64,000 nucleotides of DNA from Macrotrachela quadricornifera (taxonomy: Eukaryota; Rotifera; Eurotatoria; Philodinida; Philodinidae): the NCBI GenBank assembly GCA_022393335.1, contig JAJEKB010020889.1, positions 593,809 through 657,808 of the forward strand. The letters run 5' to 3'. This document shows positions 10,932 through 23,290 of the stretch, piece after piece. Within the stretch, counting starts at the first letter, position 1. Each line of letters opens with the position of its first letter. The notes under the pieces were generated by a model. That model ran no database searches, was not told the DNA's origin, and worked only from the letters and a program-made list of their open reading frames with translations. The position numbers were made by a program, and so were the translations under genes.

Positions 10932-11436
10932 AATATCCTGACATTAATGACTAATGCTAAAACCAAAATTTCCCTTTCTAAAAAACTAATCTCTGGTATT
11001 GTATTCTAAAGCTGAATAAAGCATCTCAAGAAATTATCGCCTTTGACACAGAACAGGTGTTGATCCGAGTAAATTGGATCTTAGTATACAAAATGTTGAG
11101 GATTTGTTTTGTCAGTATATTTATGATTGTTTGGATAAAGTGCATTGAGTAATTTGGATGAATGTCCTTTCTATGCCTTTCTTCATATAATGGGCATTTT
11201 AAAAAACCAGCTAGTCTGCTTCTTCATACCCTTTCTCATTCACCACGTTAGTTTAATTATTAAAAAACGTATATTTTTCTGGAGAATTTCATGTGCAGAA
11301 CGAGAAAGCAGTAAATACGTATGTCTGAAAGAATGAAAAAATTAAAAAAATGTCAACCATCACCTCAGAAACTGTTTCTGTAAAAAAAAATTGTTCTTAG
11401 CATGATGTATATTTTTCATTTTTACCGCATTACAAA
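10932..11436. other. intergenic spacer
   Basis: About 0.5 kb with an AATAAA at 11015-11020 for the upstream gene and AT-rich sequence after it. A 63-codon open stretch at 11145 lacks family features and is treated as chance. Confidence 0.5.
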
Positions 11437-12105
11437 ATGGTGAATTGTACTACGATCTGGTTTGTAATATTAATTATGTTGCCATTTACTTCAATTGTAA
11501 CATTGATTGTGACAATAGTTATTTGTAGTCAAGTACCAAACACTTATCATGAAGGAGGTCTACCTGAGTTGTCTGAACTTGGAACTGGTCAAGCGCATAA
11601 TTATTTTATGAGTGGCTTTATCATCTTACTTCCACAAATGTTAATAATGTTTATTGGTAGAATTCAAATTCTCATTCAATCTCAAACAATTATTCATCCT
11701 CTTATTATATTTTTGATTCATATTATTATTATTATGTGTGGGATATTTCTACTAATAATGGCAATTGAAAATGAGGATTATTACCCAATTGTTCATTACG
11801 TTGGTGCAGCAGGTACATTTGCTTCCATTATTCTTTATTGTATTTTTCATACAATAGTTATATTCTATCTTTATGTAAATCGATCAAAAGCTTCTTATCA
11901 TTCGAATGTTATGTATCCATTATGGTTTCTTCTATTTACAATAATTTCATTTATTTCATCGATTATTTTGGTTATTACAAATTCAAGTGTTTCTGAATAT
12001 ATAGCTGTTGGATCACCTTTTCTCTATTTTCTTGCTTTTGTACCGCAATTTTGGACAAGAATCAAACAAAGTAAAGACACATCTATTGTACACACTTCAA
12101 ATTAG
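11437..12105 (+). CDS. six-helix membrane protein, DRAM/TMEM150/FRAG1-like
   Basis: A 222-aa intronless protein with about six hydrophobic segments, the first at residues 7-30. The loop after helix 1 reads LPELSELGTGQAHNYF, like the P-x-[IL]-S-x-[LT]-G element of the Frag1/DRAM/Sfk1 family. That family acts in autophagy regulation, GPI-lipid remodelling or plasma-membrane lipid control in animals and fungi. The short basic C-terminus is cytoplasmic in the usual topology. The ATG at 11437 starts just before helix 1. It converges on the receptor-like gene 126 bp downstream. Superfamily is likely; the exact subfamily is uncertain. Confidence 0.6.
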   Translation: MVNCTTIWFVILIMLPFTSIVTLIVTIVICSQVPNTYHEGGLPELSELGTGQAHNYFMSGFIILLPQMLIMFIGRIQILIQSQTIIHPLIIFLIHIIIIMCGIFLLIMAIENEDYYPIVHYVGAAGTFASIILYCIFHTIVIFYLYVNRSKASYHSNVMYPLWFLLFTIISFISSIILVITNSSVSEYIAVGSPFLYFLAFVPQFWTRIKQSKDTSIVHTSN

Positions 12106-12230
12106 ATTTCGATATCAGTGGTATAGGTAATAATACAAAAAAAAATCAATTTCTAATATAAAATTAAATGAAAAGATGGTGAATAATGTGTAAATTCTCT
12201 TGTTTTCTTTGTTGAAGTATTTGTGTACTA

Positions 12231-15212
12231 TCATTTCCGTTGAGCAGAAGTCAATTCAACATCTGGAATTAATTGATTGATTTGCTTTCTCAATGTATTC
12301 ACGTCACTTTCAATGCGTTCTATTTTATCCGCGACAACTTCGAACCGTTTATCAAAGTATTCAAAGAAGGATTCTAGAGTTAAATGATTGGATGAACGAC
12401 TTTTCGATTGTTTAACAGGTGCAGATGTTGCTTGAATTACAGTCGTCGTTGCTACGAAACAGGGATGTTGATTATCGTTGTCATCTATTCTCGTATTTAA
12501 TATCATTTCCAAGTTAGTAGTTGATTGTAGTTGGGGTTTGAATATTTTGTGATGGACTGATACTAATCGTCGAAGAACAGGTTGACACCAAAGTTTATAA
12601 ATGACGAATCCCATAGCAAAAATATCAATGATCAAAAATATAAATAAAAATGTATGAAAGATAAGCTCATAACGACGTACAATTGGCGATTGATTATTCA
12701 GAAGATAATAAAATTCTTCTTGAAGTCGAACTTTAATTGTCGTTGAAAGTGAAGCGAATCGCAAATATTGACCATCTTTTTCAAAATAATTCCGATCTGA
12801 AAGATCATCAACAGATTTTATATTTGTTACCCATCTACCACTATAAAAAGTAGCATCTGTAGCTTGCAGGGGCTCTGTAACATTAATAACTTTAATCAAA
12901 TGTACATAAAAATAAGTAGAGAGTCCGATCGTTTCATTGTCTTTGTAAAATAACGTACACACATGGAGAAGATCTACATGATTATATTTTTCTCCTTGAA
13001 TTATATCAGGAAGTTTCTGTCCATGTAAACAAATTCGAAGAGCTCCAATAAAATAAGGACCTTCAATCGTTATTTGAATATAGTCGATATGAGTATGTAG
13101 ATTAAAACTGAACGATCCAGTGACATTATGACCTTCGAGAGTACAATTTTGTTTCATTATATTTTCCGAAACACCCATATATCTAAGTCGTTCAACAGTA
13201 ATATTATTACATTTTGCTCCTGTATTTATTAAATGAATCGTCATTGTAAATTCTTGTTTGTTCAGCATATCGAAAATCGTCTCATAAGTACCGTCAGTTT
13301 CGGGTAACGGCAATTGAAGAGCATTATCAAATTTAGTATTAGTTTGATTATTTCGGCAATGTAAACGCGATGATTGTACTCCTTCAAGAGGATACGAATG
13401 TAAATAATCATGAGCAAACCAACAAGAATGGATGATAATAGTAAGAACGACTAGTGTTGCAAAACCTCCTGCCAATAGTTCTCCTTCTCCAATAATATCA
13501 ATTTGTTTGAAGAACTTTTTCGCTCGTTTACGATGAATATTAGCAGAAGATAATTGCCATCTTTTAATAAGAAGCATAATAAACCATATAATAAAATTAA
13601 TCACTATAGCTATTAATGTCCAAATGAGAGGTAATTTGAATAGACAATCTATTGTCTCTTCAACAAAAAAAAAGTTTCGCATCAACATATCATCATAATC
13701 ATCAATTAAAGGTGATTCTGGATATTTAAATGTTTGATTGTATGACTCGTACAGCATAAAATCATTATCAGATATCTCACCACTCGCTCCAAGCGGACAA
13801 AAGGAGTTCGATTTGCAAGGTTGACATATACTGGCTGGATACTTTCCTGAGTTTTTCGTTCCTGGTGGACATACTGAGCAGGGACCAATACTAGATGTAT
13901 TTTTGTACGATCCACTAACGCATGGTTCTGGTTGCAGAATGAAAGCATGTTTTGGTCTTAAAAGAGAAAGAAAGTGTACAAATAATTAGATAATTAGTAC
14001 ATACTTTTGATCGGATAATATTGGACGACTACCAGCCTTGGTGAATGGAATATAGAGATATTTGTGATTGTCACAGAGAATGAGTAAATTGCCTGAATAT
14101 GCTAAGATACGAACGAAAGATTTACTTCTCCATTTCTTCGGTAATGTTTGCTGATTATTAGGAAAAACAAAATCAGGTGGTATGTATTGAATTTCACTAT
14201 TTTGTGTGATAGATTTAAATACATATATTTCAGATTCTGGTCGTAGTTGATTTTTCGGATTCAATACGAGTACAGCGAGTGAACTTTGATTATCAAGCCA
14301 AGCAAGTGAATGGCCAAAACCCATTCCAATCGTACTCGAAAGATATGCTGGTTGAATAGTACCGATAGGTTTGAAGGAACAAATCTTAATATGTAATGTT
14401 TCAAAAATTTGCACTCGATTAATTACGGAAACTCCTATGGCTATAAATTTTCCAGATGGACTGATTGAAATCGATACACCATGATCTCGATTATAAATAT
14501 TCTTTGCGGATGCTAATGAAAGAAAAGCTTCTTTAGAATTTTTACAGATTAACCAAGTTTTTGATGATAGTTCAATGATATAAAGATAAGGACGACCAAA
14601 ATGACCATGTGCAGAAGCTGTATAACCAATTAAGAAAGCCCATTCATTAGTTAGATCGAGTGCAGTTGGAATTATGTTTAGGCCAAGTTCATAAATTGAA
14701 TAGTTCTTTTGATCGTCATCTGTTGATAAATCATAAGAAAGCATAAACGAATCAGCAAAAACATAAACATATTTTTCCTGTGGATCGATCTTTAATATCA
14801 TAGATTCTTGATGACCGTTTTTCCATACTATTTTATTCCATACAATAAATGGACGACGTTTATTGCAATTCGAAATATTGAAACTGACGAAACTAAGTAT
14901 GACTTCATTCGACGTAGCATTTTCACTGATTTGCATAAACGCAAATGTTTCATTTTTCTTGTTCATCTTCAGAACAGCAACACTGTAAACATATAGTTCA
15001 GGTTTTTCATAGAGAATGACACATTCGAGTTCTTTATTTGTCGACAAGAAACGAATATAATATTTATTTTCATGATTAAAAGCAGCGACAACGAACTGGT
15101 CGTTAAATGACATTTTTACACCATGAGTATCATCATTCGATGTATGTGAAACAGTCACAATTCGACAATGGAGTGTCAATAATATAATGAGTAGAGTTTG
15201 TATCCAAATCAT
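12231..15212 (-). CDS. receptor-like membrane protein with propeller-like ectodomain and ephrin-receptor-like Cys motif
   Basis: Two exons on the minus strand, 14005-15212 and 12231-13956, with a 48-bp GT-AG intron at 13957-14004; spliced, 977 aa in one frame. The signal peptide is MIWIQTLLIILLTLHC. About 380 residues of WD/propeller-like beta-rich repeats follow, then a Cys-rich segment across the exon join (CSVCPPGTKN, CQPCKSNSFCPLG) resembling ephrin-receptor-like / GCC2-GCC3 modules. Then come a hydrophobic helix, a basic KRWQ loop, a second helix, a glycosylated-looking extracellular region of about 250 residues, a third helix and a cytoplasmic tail ending in a short coiled coil. The ligand is unknown. 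It is probably a cell-surface receptor or channel accessory protein. Confidence 0.75.
13957..14004 (-). other. intron of the receptor-like gene
   Basis: A 48-bp GT-AG intron (donor GTATGT, acceptor TTTTAAG). Its removal joins two long open frames into 978 codons in phase and completes the Cys-rich module. Confidence 0.85.
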
Positions 15213-17357
15213 ATAATTTATTGTTGATAGAATGGAAACAAAAATGAAGAAATGAGGCTATGGGATAATTCTATAACGAAAGTAATGTTCTCATTCTCTT
15301 TTATCTTTATGTTAGTCGACAATACTCGTAAGAGAAAGAAAACGATAAAAGCTAGTAAGAACTGAAAAGAAGATGAAATGGTATGATATGAGAGATTAAG
15401 AATAGAAGGAAAGAGAAATGGCAGAAAACAGATAAATTGACTTCGTAGTAGGTCTGAGTAATCATTCTGATATAGACAAAAAGAAAAGATATACGTTATA
15501 CGAGCCAATAAATTGTATTATTTTCCATATTTCTTTGATTTACATATGGCCAAATAATTATCATAGTTTATTATAAACCGACCTTTCAATCATATCATTT
15601 GCCATTCACGAGTATCAATAATGTAAAACGTATCAAAACTTCATTTCGCCTCGTAAATTATCTTGTTCATTTTTTTTTCTTCAGAAATATATTGAATCTA
15701 AATCCTACGCAATGATGTTCAAAATCATTTAATTGTGTATATGAATTGAATAAAAAACACTGAACAACAATGATTATAGGTATAAAAGATTATACAAGTT
15801 AAATTTTATTTATCTATTTAATACACAATGTCAGAGTACAAAAAAAGAAGATCTAGAAAAATTCTTCTGATGCTTTACTCACCATTTTTCTCAAATATCA
15901 AATATTGGACAATTATCTGAATCCTTTAGATTTAGAGTATATAAAACTGATGATGTTCAAGTATAAAGGAATTAACAGATCCCAAATCCATTCCACTCTC
16001 AGTCACAGTTTGAGAAAAGATTTTCTTGGTGATCCACTTGTAACGTACACTCACGACTGTGTTTTATACATGACGTCATGTAGGTAGCAAAATCATCCTC
16101 CACTCCCAAGTCTAATCCGTAAATGTTTGATAAATCGAAGCGACCAAAAATTGCCCCTGTATTTTGTAATAAATTTTGATTCAGAATTTCAATCTCAAAC
16201 GACCATTTAATGCAAGCATCAATCCTATGACAAAATGTATTTTGATGATGTGGATAGAGCCAGATACAACGAATCAGACTTCCCAACAACAAAAGGTAAC
16301 GATCTATATTAATCATTAGACTTTGCTGCTAGTGACAGTGCTTTGATATTCAATTTTCTTAAATATGAAATTAAATATTCAACATCGTATATGTGGATTA
16401 ATGGTATCTTTTTCCAAAGTACTTCTGTTTAATTTGGGATGAATGTTTTACGACAGAGGATCCAGAATAACAAGACAATTAATCTATCTAACGTTGCAGC
16501 TGTATATATCACATCTTTCAATCTTACTCATAGATTAGTAAGTCCATTATGAAAGTATGGCCATAATATAGCTCCTCTGGTACGACCTATCAAGTGACTG
16601 TTTTCAAGGAAAACAGTCTTCAATCTTTCAAGCGTACTCTTAGAACTGTTGTTCAGTAACTGGATATAAGTACCATTAACAAACAAGCGATTGCTCGGAA
16701 CTGTTTTTTCTAACGTGATGCAGATCGTTATGAACATTTCAAAAAGATACAAGATAATAGAACGAAAAGAATAATTGTCGTTTCAGTATTGAAACACATT
16801 TTTGTTTTGGTGCTGATAATGTTGAATGTTAGAAAAATGACATATGTCTCATGAATTCTCACCATCCTTATTTATAACAACATCAAATTTTTATGTTTGA
16901 ATGTAAGAATACAAATATTTTAAAACAATCATATAAAGACCGTGATTAATCGATGGTTTCTGATCGATTATAGCAACACAGGAACATTTCATCGGTTTCT
17001 TGTCCTTTTTATATTATTAGATGTGGATAAATCATTTCTTACGTCAAGCATAAATCAATATTTGGTAGTATACTGTATATAATTTCTAATACTTCAGCAT
17101 AAATAACAGAACAAAAAAGAAACTTTTAAATTTTCTTTCTCTACCGAAAAAAACAGAGCGACTTTTTCAATCTGTTTTTGTTCGTTAGTCATGTTTTCAG
17201 TTAATCTCATTTGCTTCTCCTGATAAGAAACTGCTCTATATTAAAGAACAAGAAAAAAATAGTAAGAAAAGAGAATATAAAAAAAAAATCAGAAAGGCAG
17301 TTAACATTTTAATAATTTATTCAGGTGTCACAGAACGATAATACCTTTGCAACAACT
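15213..17357. other. gene-poor stretch with weak coding-like traces
   Basis: About 2.1 kb of AT-rich DNA. Two minus-strand open stretches (about 16000-16316 and 16530-16750) have a protein-like composition but no recognised domain, no shared frame and no clear splice sites. They may be remnants of one gene. The acceptor-like TTATTCAG at 17317-17324 suggests a 5' UTR intron for the downstream ART gene. Confidence 0.35.
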
Positions 17358-19304
17358 ATGGGTAATAAAGAGTCAGCTACAATTCGTAAATCTACTGTAT
17401 CAAAAAAAGCAGAACAAGCTTTGATTGCTACTAAAGATGCAAGTTTTCGTCGACGAATCGTCCAAAATATCGTTCTCATTTGGTTAGACAGTAAGATCGA
17501 CGACAAGAAAGAAGATAGTCGCAATATAGTTACTCAATTGCGTCGTGTTATGAATAATATCATCACATTCACTGATGGTAATTCATGCGTTGAATTCATC
17601 AAAACCATCACCGATAACAAGGCATGTATGGTTATATCGGGTTCACTTGGTGAACATATTGTGCCTCAAATTCATAATATGTCACAAGTCGATTCAATTT
17701 TCATATTTTGTGGTAATAGTAAACGTCACAAACAATGGACCAAAAAATGGTCCAAAATCAAAGGTGTATTTACCGAGATAGCACCCATATGTGAAGGTTT
17801 GAAGCAAACTTCACAACAATGTGAACAGAATGCAATTTCTATTAGTTTCGTAGTTACAAATGATGACACATCCAGTAAAACGTTAGATCGATTAGATCCT
17901 ATGTTTATGTATACACAAATCATTAAAGAAATATTATTAACTATCAAATTTGATCAACAACATATCAATAAATTTATTGAATTTTGTCGAGATATATTCG
18001 ATGACAATGAAGAAGAACTAAAAAAATGAGATCAATTGAAACGACAATATCATAATAAAACACCTATTTGGTGGTATACATGTGAAGAATTTTTATATCC
18101 TATGCTTAATCGTGCTTTACGAACAAACGATGTGGATATTATCATTAAAATGGGATTTTTTATTAGTGATCTTCATCGTCAGATTGAACAATTACATAAA
18201 GAACAATTTACTGATGATCGATGTAGCAATATCTTCACTGTTTATCGTGGACAAGCTCTACTGAAGACTGATTTTGAACAAATGATTAAAACAAAAGGTG
18301 GTTTAATGTCATTTAATAACTTCTTATCAACTAGTACTGATCGTTCTATTTCCCTGAATTTTGCTAATAAAGCTATTGCTGCTCCGGAATTGATGGGAAT
18401 TCTCTTTACTATGACGATTGATCCATCTAAATCAACAACACCGTTTGCTTCTATTAATGGTATCAGTTATTATCAAGAAGAAAATGAAGTACTTTTTTCA
18501 ATGCACACAGTTTTTCGCATTTATGACATTAGACTCATGAGTGAAAATCAACGTCTCTTTCAAGTGGATTTAAAACTTACGAGTGATAATGACAAAGATC
18601 TCCTTACACTTACTGATCGTATTCGAGAAGAAACTTTCCCTAATTCAAAAGGATGGTATAGATTAGGTTCAGTACTTTTTAAAATGGGACAATCTGACAG
18701 TGCCAAACAAGTTTATGAAGCTTTGCTCGATCAAGTAACGAATGAAAGTGAAAAAGCACCTATTTACCATCAAATTGGATTAGGTAAATGTAATCATGGT
18801 GACTATGAAGAAGCAATAGTTTACTATAAAAAATCACTGGAAGTTTACAAAAAGACACTTCCTGAAAATCATCCTGATTTAGCAATGTCCTATAACAACA
18901 TCGGTGAAGTTTATCGAAGCATGAATGAATATGTTCAAGCACTTTCATCATATGAAAAGGCCCTTGATATTCAACAGCAATCACTTCCTGCAAATCATCC
19001 TGATTTAGCTGCATCTTACAATAATATTGGTATAGTGCATCAAAATATGAATGAATATCAAAAGGCACTCTCATCTTATGAAAAAACTCTTGAAATCGAC
19101 AAAAATTCACTTCCTCTAAATCATCCTAATTTAGGAATGGATTATAACAATATCGGTGCAGTGTATGAAAAGATGCGTGATTATCCGAAAGCATATTCAT
19201 TTTATGAACGTGCAGTGCATATTGGACAATATTCATTACCTTCAAACCATCCTCACTTACAAATATATAACAAGAACCTCGAAAATATAAAAAAGAGATT
19301 GTAA
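17358..19304 (+). pseudogene. ADP-ribosyltransferase-TPR gene with in-frame TGA
   Basis: The frame spans 649 codons from the ATG at 17358, interrupted once by TGA at 18027-18029 (codon 224); both sides are otherwise open. The N-terminus MGNKES fits an N-myristoylation signal (Gly2, Ser6). Order: shared N-terminal domain (about 25-150); linker with the stop; ART domain with Arg297 in VYRGQ, FLSTST, and ENE as E-x-E; four TPRs with PxNHPDLAxSYNNIG repeats. Unlike the neighbour at 3877, this stop falls before the ART domain, so the main product would have no catalytic part. A recent nonsense allele, readthrough, or separate use of the downstream frame are the options. The downstream half has no early ATG. 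Confidence 0.83.
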
Positions 19305-21870
19305 GTTTTATTTATTTCTTGAATAATTAACAATGTCGGTTTATCGTATTGGATTTAGTCAGAATTAGCATCTGATGCTATTTTTGGATACCATTTCTGA
19401 ACTTGTTTTAGGTTTAAATCTGAGGTATATTGATAGAAAAATTGCTGAAAATTCTTTTTCCACATCTCAATAATATCAAGTGTGCTATAACATGAATTCG
19501 GGTTCAATCCTGTGATGGTAATACAACAAGTTCAATAAAATAACTTTCTTGACTAAATTTAACAAGTTCGATATGAACAATAAATATTTCATTTAGATGT
19601 ATTATTATAGAATTTTGTATGTGTATTACGAGATCATCTGATTTTTTTCTCACTCGAAAAATAATCTTAAATACGAATGTTCTCGGAATATGCTTGATGT
19701 ATTCACTTTTGTAACAGCATACATGACTTTTATTTCTCTGTTCTTTTGCTAAACATTTTAAACATACATCGAACTAATAAAATAACTTCTGTTTACCACA
19801 ATTCACAATGACAAAAAAAAACACACTGTCGATTATATATAAGTTTTACGTGATGAAATAGAAAAGAAACCTGTGTTTGGCATGAAATTTTATTAATCCT
19901 TTTTTCGTTTGCTGCTTCATAACTTTCACAATATATAAAATAAAAATTACTTTTAATAAATCTATGATTTTATTAACCGTTAATAATTTGTTTGTAAGTA
20001 GAAGCATATGATGGACTTTTGATTATTTTGTCCTAGGCAGATAACAAAATGACAAAAACAGCGTTTTAACCCCTTGATTGCAAGTGATGCAAATATGTGT
20101 CACAGAGCTTTGTGAATGTATTAAAATGTATGGTCTTTTCTGCAGGGGCAAGCTAGTTAGTGTTATACTTATACATTCTCTTTGATTCTTTCTGTCACTC
20201 TTAAAGTATGGCGTCAAGAATATGTACACTCCTTTTGTCCTGTTGACACGTACGAAGATACACATATTGTCTTTCTGATATGCTCGAATACATTCCTTCT
20301 TATTTTCCTCTCTCCTTGTCTTTCGGAAGTCAAAAAAAAGGAAAACCATCTTTCGAAAACCCATTAAAACTCACTGCACAACATTTCTCTTCACTGATTC
20401 AAGGTTATTCGGCTGAGAGTGCTTCTGAAGAGACAAAGAGGCGAAGGCGTTATGTCTATAGCAATACATCAGGAGGTCCAAAAAAAGAATTGATATAAGA
20501 CATGAATGTGTTCAATGTAATGTTGGTTTATGTGTCGCATCTTGCTTTGATCTGCATCACACTTTTAAACAAATGTATTTAAAATTTTGCAAATAAATTA
20601 TAAATATTTATTTACGTTTTCTTTTTTTGAAGATTTTTATAAATTAGATTTTAAAATTTTTCTAGAAAAACTATTTGAAAACACATTAAAACATGAAGTA
20701 TTTAGAAAATGATTATTTTATAAAAATTAATAATGCAAATATCGTTAATGAAATCTTTCCGATCAATCCTTATGGGATGAAATATGAAAAGCAATAGGAA
20801 TCATCAATAGATTTATCATATTCATTGATGAAATCAAATGACTTCCTTTTTTATCATAATGAAATATCTATTACAGGTAGTGGGTTTGGTTGAAGATCTA
20901 CTTTTATTTCTATTATAATCCAAGATTAATTCACAAAAGTCGTAATGTTGCCTTCATGTCAGAACAAAATCACAAACAAATATAGAAAATATATTGTTAA
21001 TCATGCACTGTTATCGGCAATTTTTAGTTGATTTTATATTTTATAATAGAAAAAAAATAGATGACATTTGACTCTTGGAAAAGTAAAAGTCGGTAATGGT
21101 GTATGACTAGCATTCAATGATAGTTGAATCAAACTTTTCGTTTTAGTATTTAAAATGAATTACAATCGAGAAGATGCGAAAATCAGAATGAGAAAGTATT
21201 TGATTTCAATGTTTTGTGTTAGGTAACGATCCAAGACTAATAGAAAGTTTTTTTTTCTTTCGTTCAAAATAAAAGACTTTAATTCATAATATATGCGTAC
21301 GTTTTTATTCATTGTAATCTTTGTTTATCAGAGTGTTTATTAAATGTAATTGAAAGAAATAACTAAACAGTGCTCTTCCATATCTTGAAAATTTAAGAAA
21401 TGTATGATATATTTTATTAATAATTACGTAAGAAACATATTCAATTCTCGAAGTTAATTATTGTCTTGCTCTGATTACAGATTTTTTTTTTTTGTTCGTT
21501 GTTTTATATGAGATAACATGAGTTTTGATAATGTATATTTCTGATTCTCAGTGTGATTATGTTGCAGTAATTATATTTTAATTAAAAATATTTAGAAAAT
21601 ATAAAAAGAAGTAATGACGCCATCATCCTATTTTCTTCTATAGAAAACAAAGAAAATGACGTTCTTTCTTTTCTATGACATTTAATCAATAATTAAGTAA
21701 TATCATAAGTATAAAATTGTGATGAGGCTTATTTTGTTCGCATGTTCCTATCGTTGAGAAGAGAAGATAAAGACTTATTAAATCGTATATTAAAATATTT
21801 TTATATTTCATTTTCTAATCATTTTAAAAATTTTAATCCGTAAATATCTAAATCTTTTATAGTTGACAGA
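19305..21870. other. long non-coding stretch
   Basis: About 2.6 kb of AT-rich DNA. Short open stretches near 20020-20500 have no family features, and some overlap on opposite strands. No tRNA, repeat family or splice-connected exons were recognised. Confidence 0.4.
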
Positions 21871-22064
21871 CAAGGCTCCTTAAATATTTTCCGCTAGATG
21901 GCTTACGTTTATGCTTCATCGACTGAACTTGCATGGTGCACGCGTTTTTTTCACATCATTCTCTGACTGATAAGTAGTGAGATGAAAAAATACGTGCTTC
22001 GTGCCAGTTCAGACGTCAGAGCATAGGTGTGAGCTATAGCGTGGGACATACGTAAGGAGTCCTG
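21871..22064. mobile_element. imperfect hairpin / foldback MITE upstream of GPCR
   Basis: The ends pair as inverted repeats: CAAGGCTCCTTA on the left and the complement of CGTAAGGAGTCCTG on the right. Similarity continues inward over about 85 bp per arm, for example TGAACTTGCATGGTGCACG against TGAACTGGCACGAAGCACG, closing on a short loop near 21965. The stretch is more GC-rich than its flanks and ends about 215 bp before the GPCR start codon. A small foldback element or a structured RNA are both possible. Confidence 0.6.
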
Positions 22065-22279
22065 TTTCCAGATCTTTGATTATTAGTTTGAATGTGAATC
22101 TGATTATTGAAAATTCTTTGTAAATAACTCAGGAAAAGGATTTATTCTTTAAAATAAAAATAGGTTAGAAATACGGTGATTGTGTTATGTCCTAGATAGA
22201 ATCAACTAAGAACATAATCAATGATAAAGATATTTTTGTTTTCTACTTATATTATTCTAGATCAATTCAATTTAAAAAG

Positions 22280-23290
22280 ATGTCATCTGATGCTGAATAT
22301 ATCGCATTAATTAACAATATATCAAGTCAAATAAATCGTTATTTTTCAATATTTATTTTTTTCTTTGGAGTAATTGGTAATATTCTTAATATTCTTGTTT
22401 TATCTCAACGAGCATTTCGTTCAAATTCATGTGCAATATGTTTTCTAGTCTCATCTATTGCTAATTTAATTGCAATTTTATCTGGTCTTACATCACGAAT
22501 GTTATCTGGTTGGGCTGCTGATCTAACAAATACAATTCGAAGTCTTTGTAAACTTCGTGCTTTTATTCTCAATATAGCAAGACCAATTGCATTTTGGTTA
22601 ATTCTTTTAGCTGCTATTGATCGATGGTTATTATCAAATATTAATGTTCATTATCGACAAAAAAGTACATTAAAAAATGCTATAAAAAGTATGATTATTA
22701 TTTCAATATTTTCAATAATTATCTTTTCTCATATAATCTATTGTTATGAACCAAATTTAATTGATGCACCATTGAAATGTTATGGAATAACTGTAACATG
22801 TCGTCTTGTAACAGATTTATCATTTACATTTCTAAGTATTTTTATTCCTATATTATTAATGTTTATATTTGGTTTGATGACAATCAATAATATACGTCAA
22901 GCACGAACTCATATTCAACCAAAAAGTATATCGATTGAAAAGTGTACAACATCAAATATAGGAAAACAACGACGAAATTTAAATAAAACCGATTATCGTC
23001 TTCTTATTATGTTACTTGTACAAATTCTACTTCTTTTAATATTCGGCCTTCCATTAGCCATTCAAAAATTATATACAACAATAACAATGAATAAATCAAT
23101 GTCTAATGTTCAAGTTGCGATCGACAATTTTGTCTACAATTTTGTTTTACTTCTTAATTTTGTGGCTAATGGAATGCCATTTTATATTTATACATTCGTT
23201 GGTGGAAATATATTTCGAAAAGGTCTTTTTAAAATTTTATTAGCAGTAAAAATGAAAGTTTTTCATGTACGAAGAATGTTTCATTTATAA
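22280..23290 (+). CDS. rhodopsin-like seven-helix GPCR
   Basis: A 336-aa intronless protein with seven hydrophobic segments. Helix 1 contains G33-N34 in GVIGNILNILV. Helix 3 starts after Cys90 and ends A-x-DRW (Asp114-Arg115-Trp116), a DRY-type G-protein switch. A Lys/Thr-rich third loop (about 215-240) precedes helix 6. Helix 7 has NGMPFYIYT in place of NPxxY, with Gly replacing Asn-Pro spacing. The closest general type is the divergent peptide-receptor (FMRFamide-like) class that is expanded in rotifers. The ligand cannot be predicted. The N-terminus carries two possible N-glycosylation sites. Confidence 0.82.
   Translation: MSSDAEYIALINNISSQINRYFSIFIFFFGVIGNILNILVLSQRAFRSNSCAICFLVSSIANLIAILSGLTSRMLSGWAADLTNTIRSLCKLRAFILNIARPIAFWLILLAAIDRWLLSNINVHYRQKSTLKNAIKSMIIISIFSIIIFSHIIYCYEPNLIDAPLKCYGITVTCRLVTDLSFTFLSIFIPILLMFIFGLMTINNIRQARTHIQPKSISIEKCTTSNIGKQRRNLNKTDYRLLIMLLVQILLLLIFGLPLAIQKLYTTITMNKSMSNVQVAIDNFVYNFVLLLNFVANGMPFYIYTFVGGNIFRKGLFKILLAVKMKVFHVRRMFHL

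Noticed and set aside
13706..13948. Separate 80-codon minus-strand gene
   Set aside because: It is in another frame over the Cys-rich exon of the two-exon receptor-like gene, whose splice model explains the region better.
18027..18029. TGA in the ART gene as a selenocysteine codon
   Set aside because: The paralogues have no Cys or redox motif at this linker position, the sister gene is interrupted by TAA instead, and I saw no SECIS-like structure.
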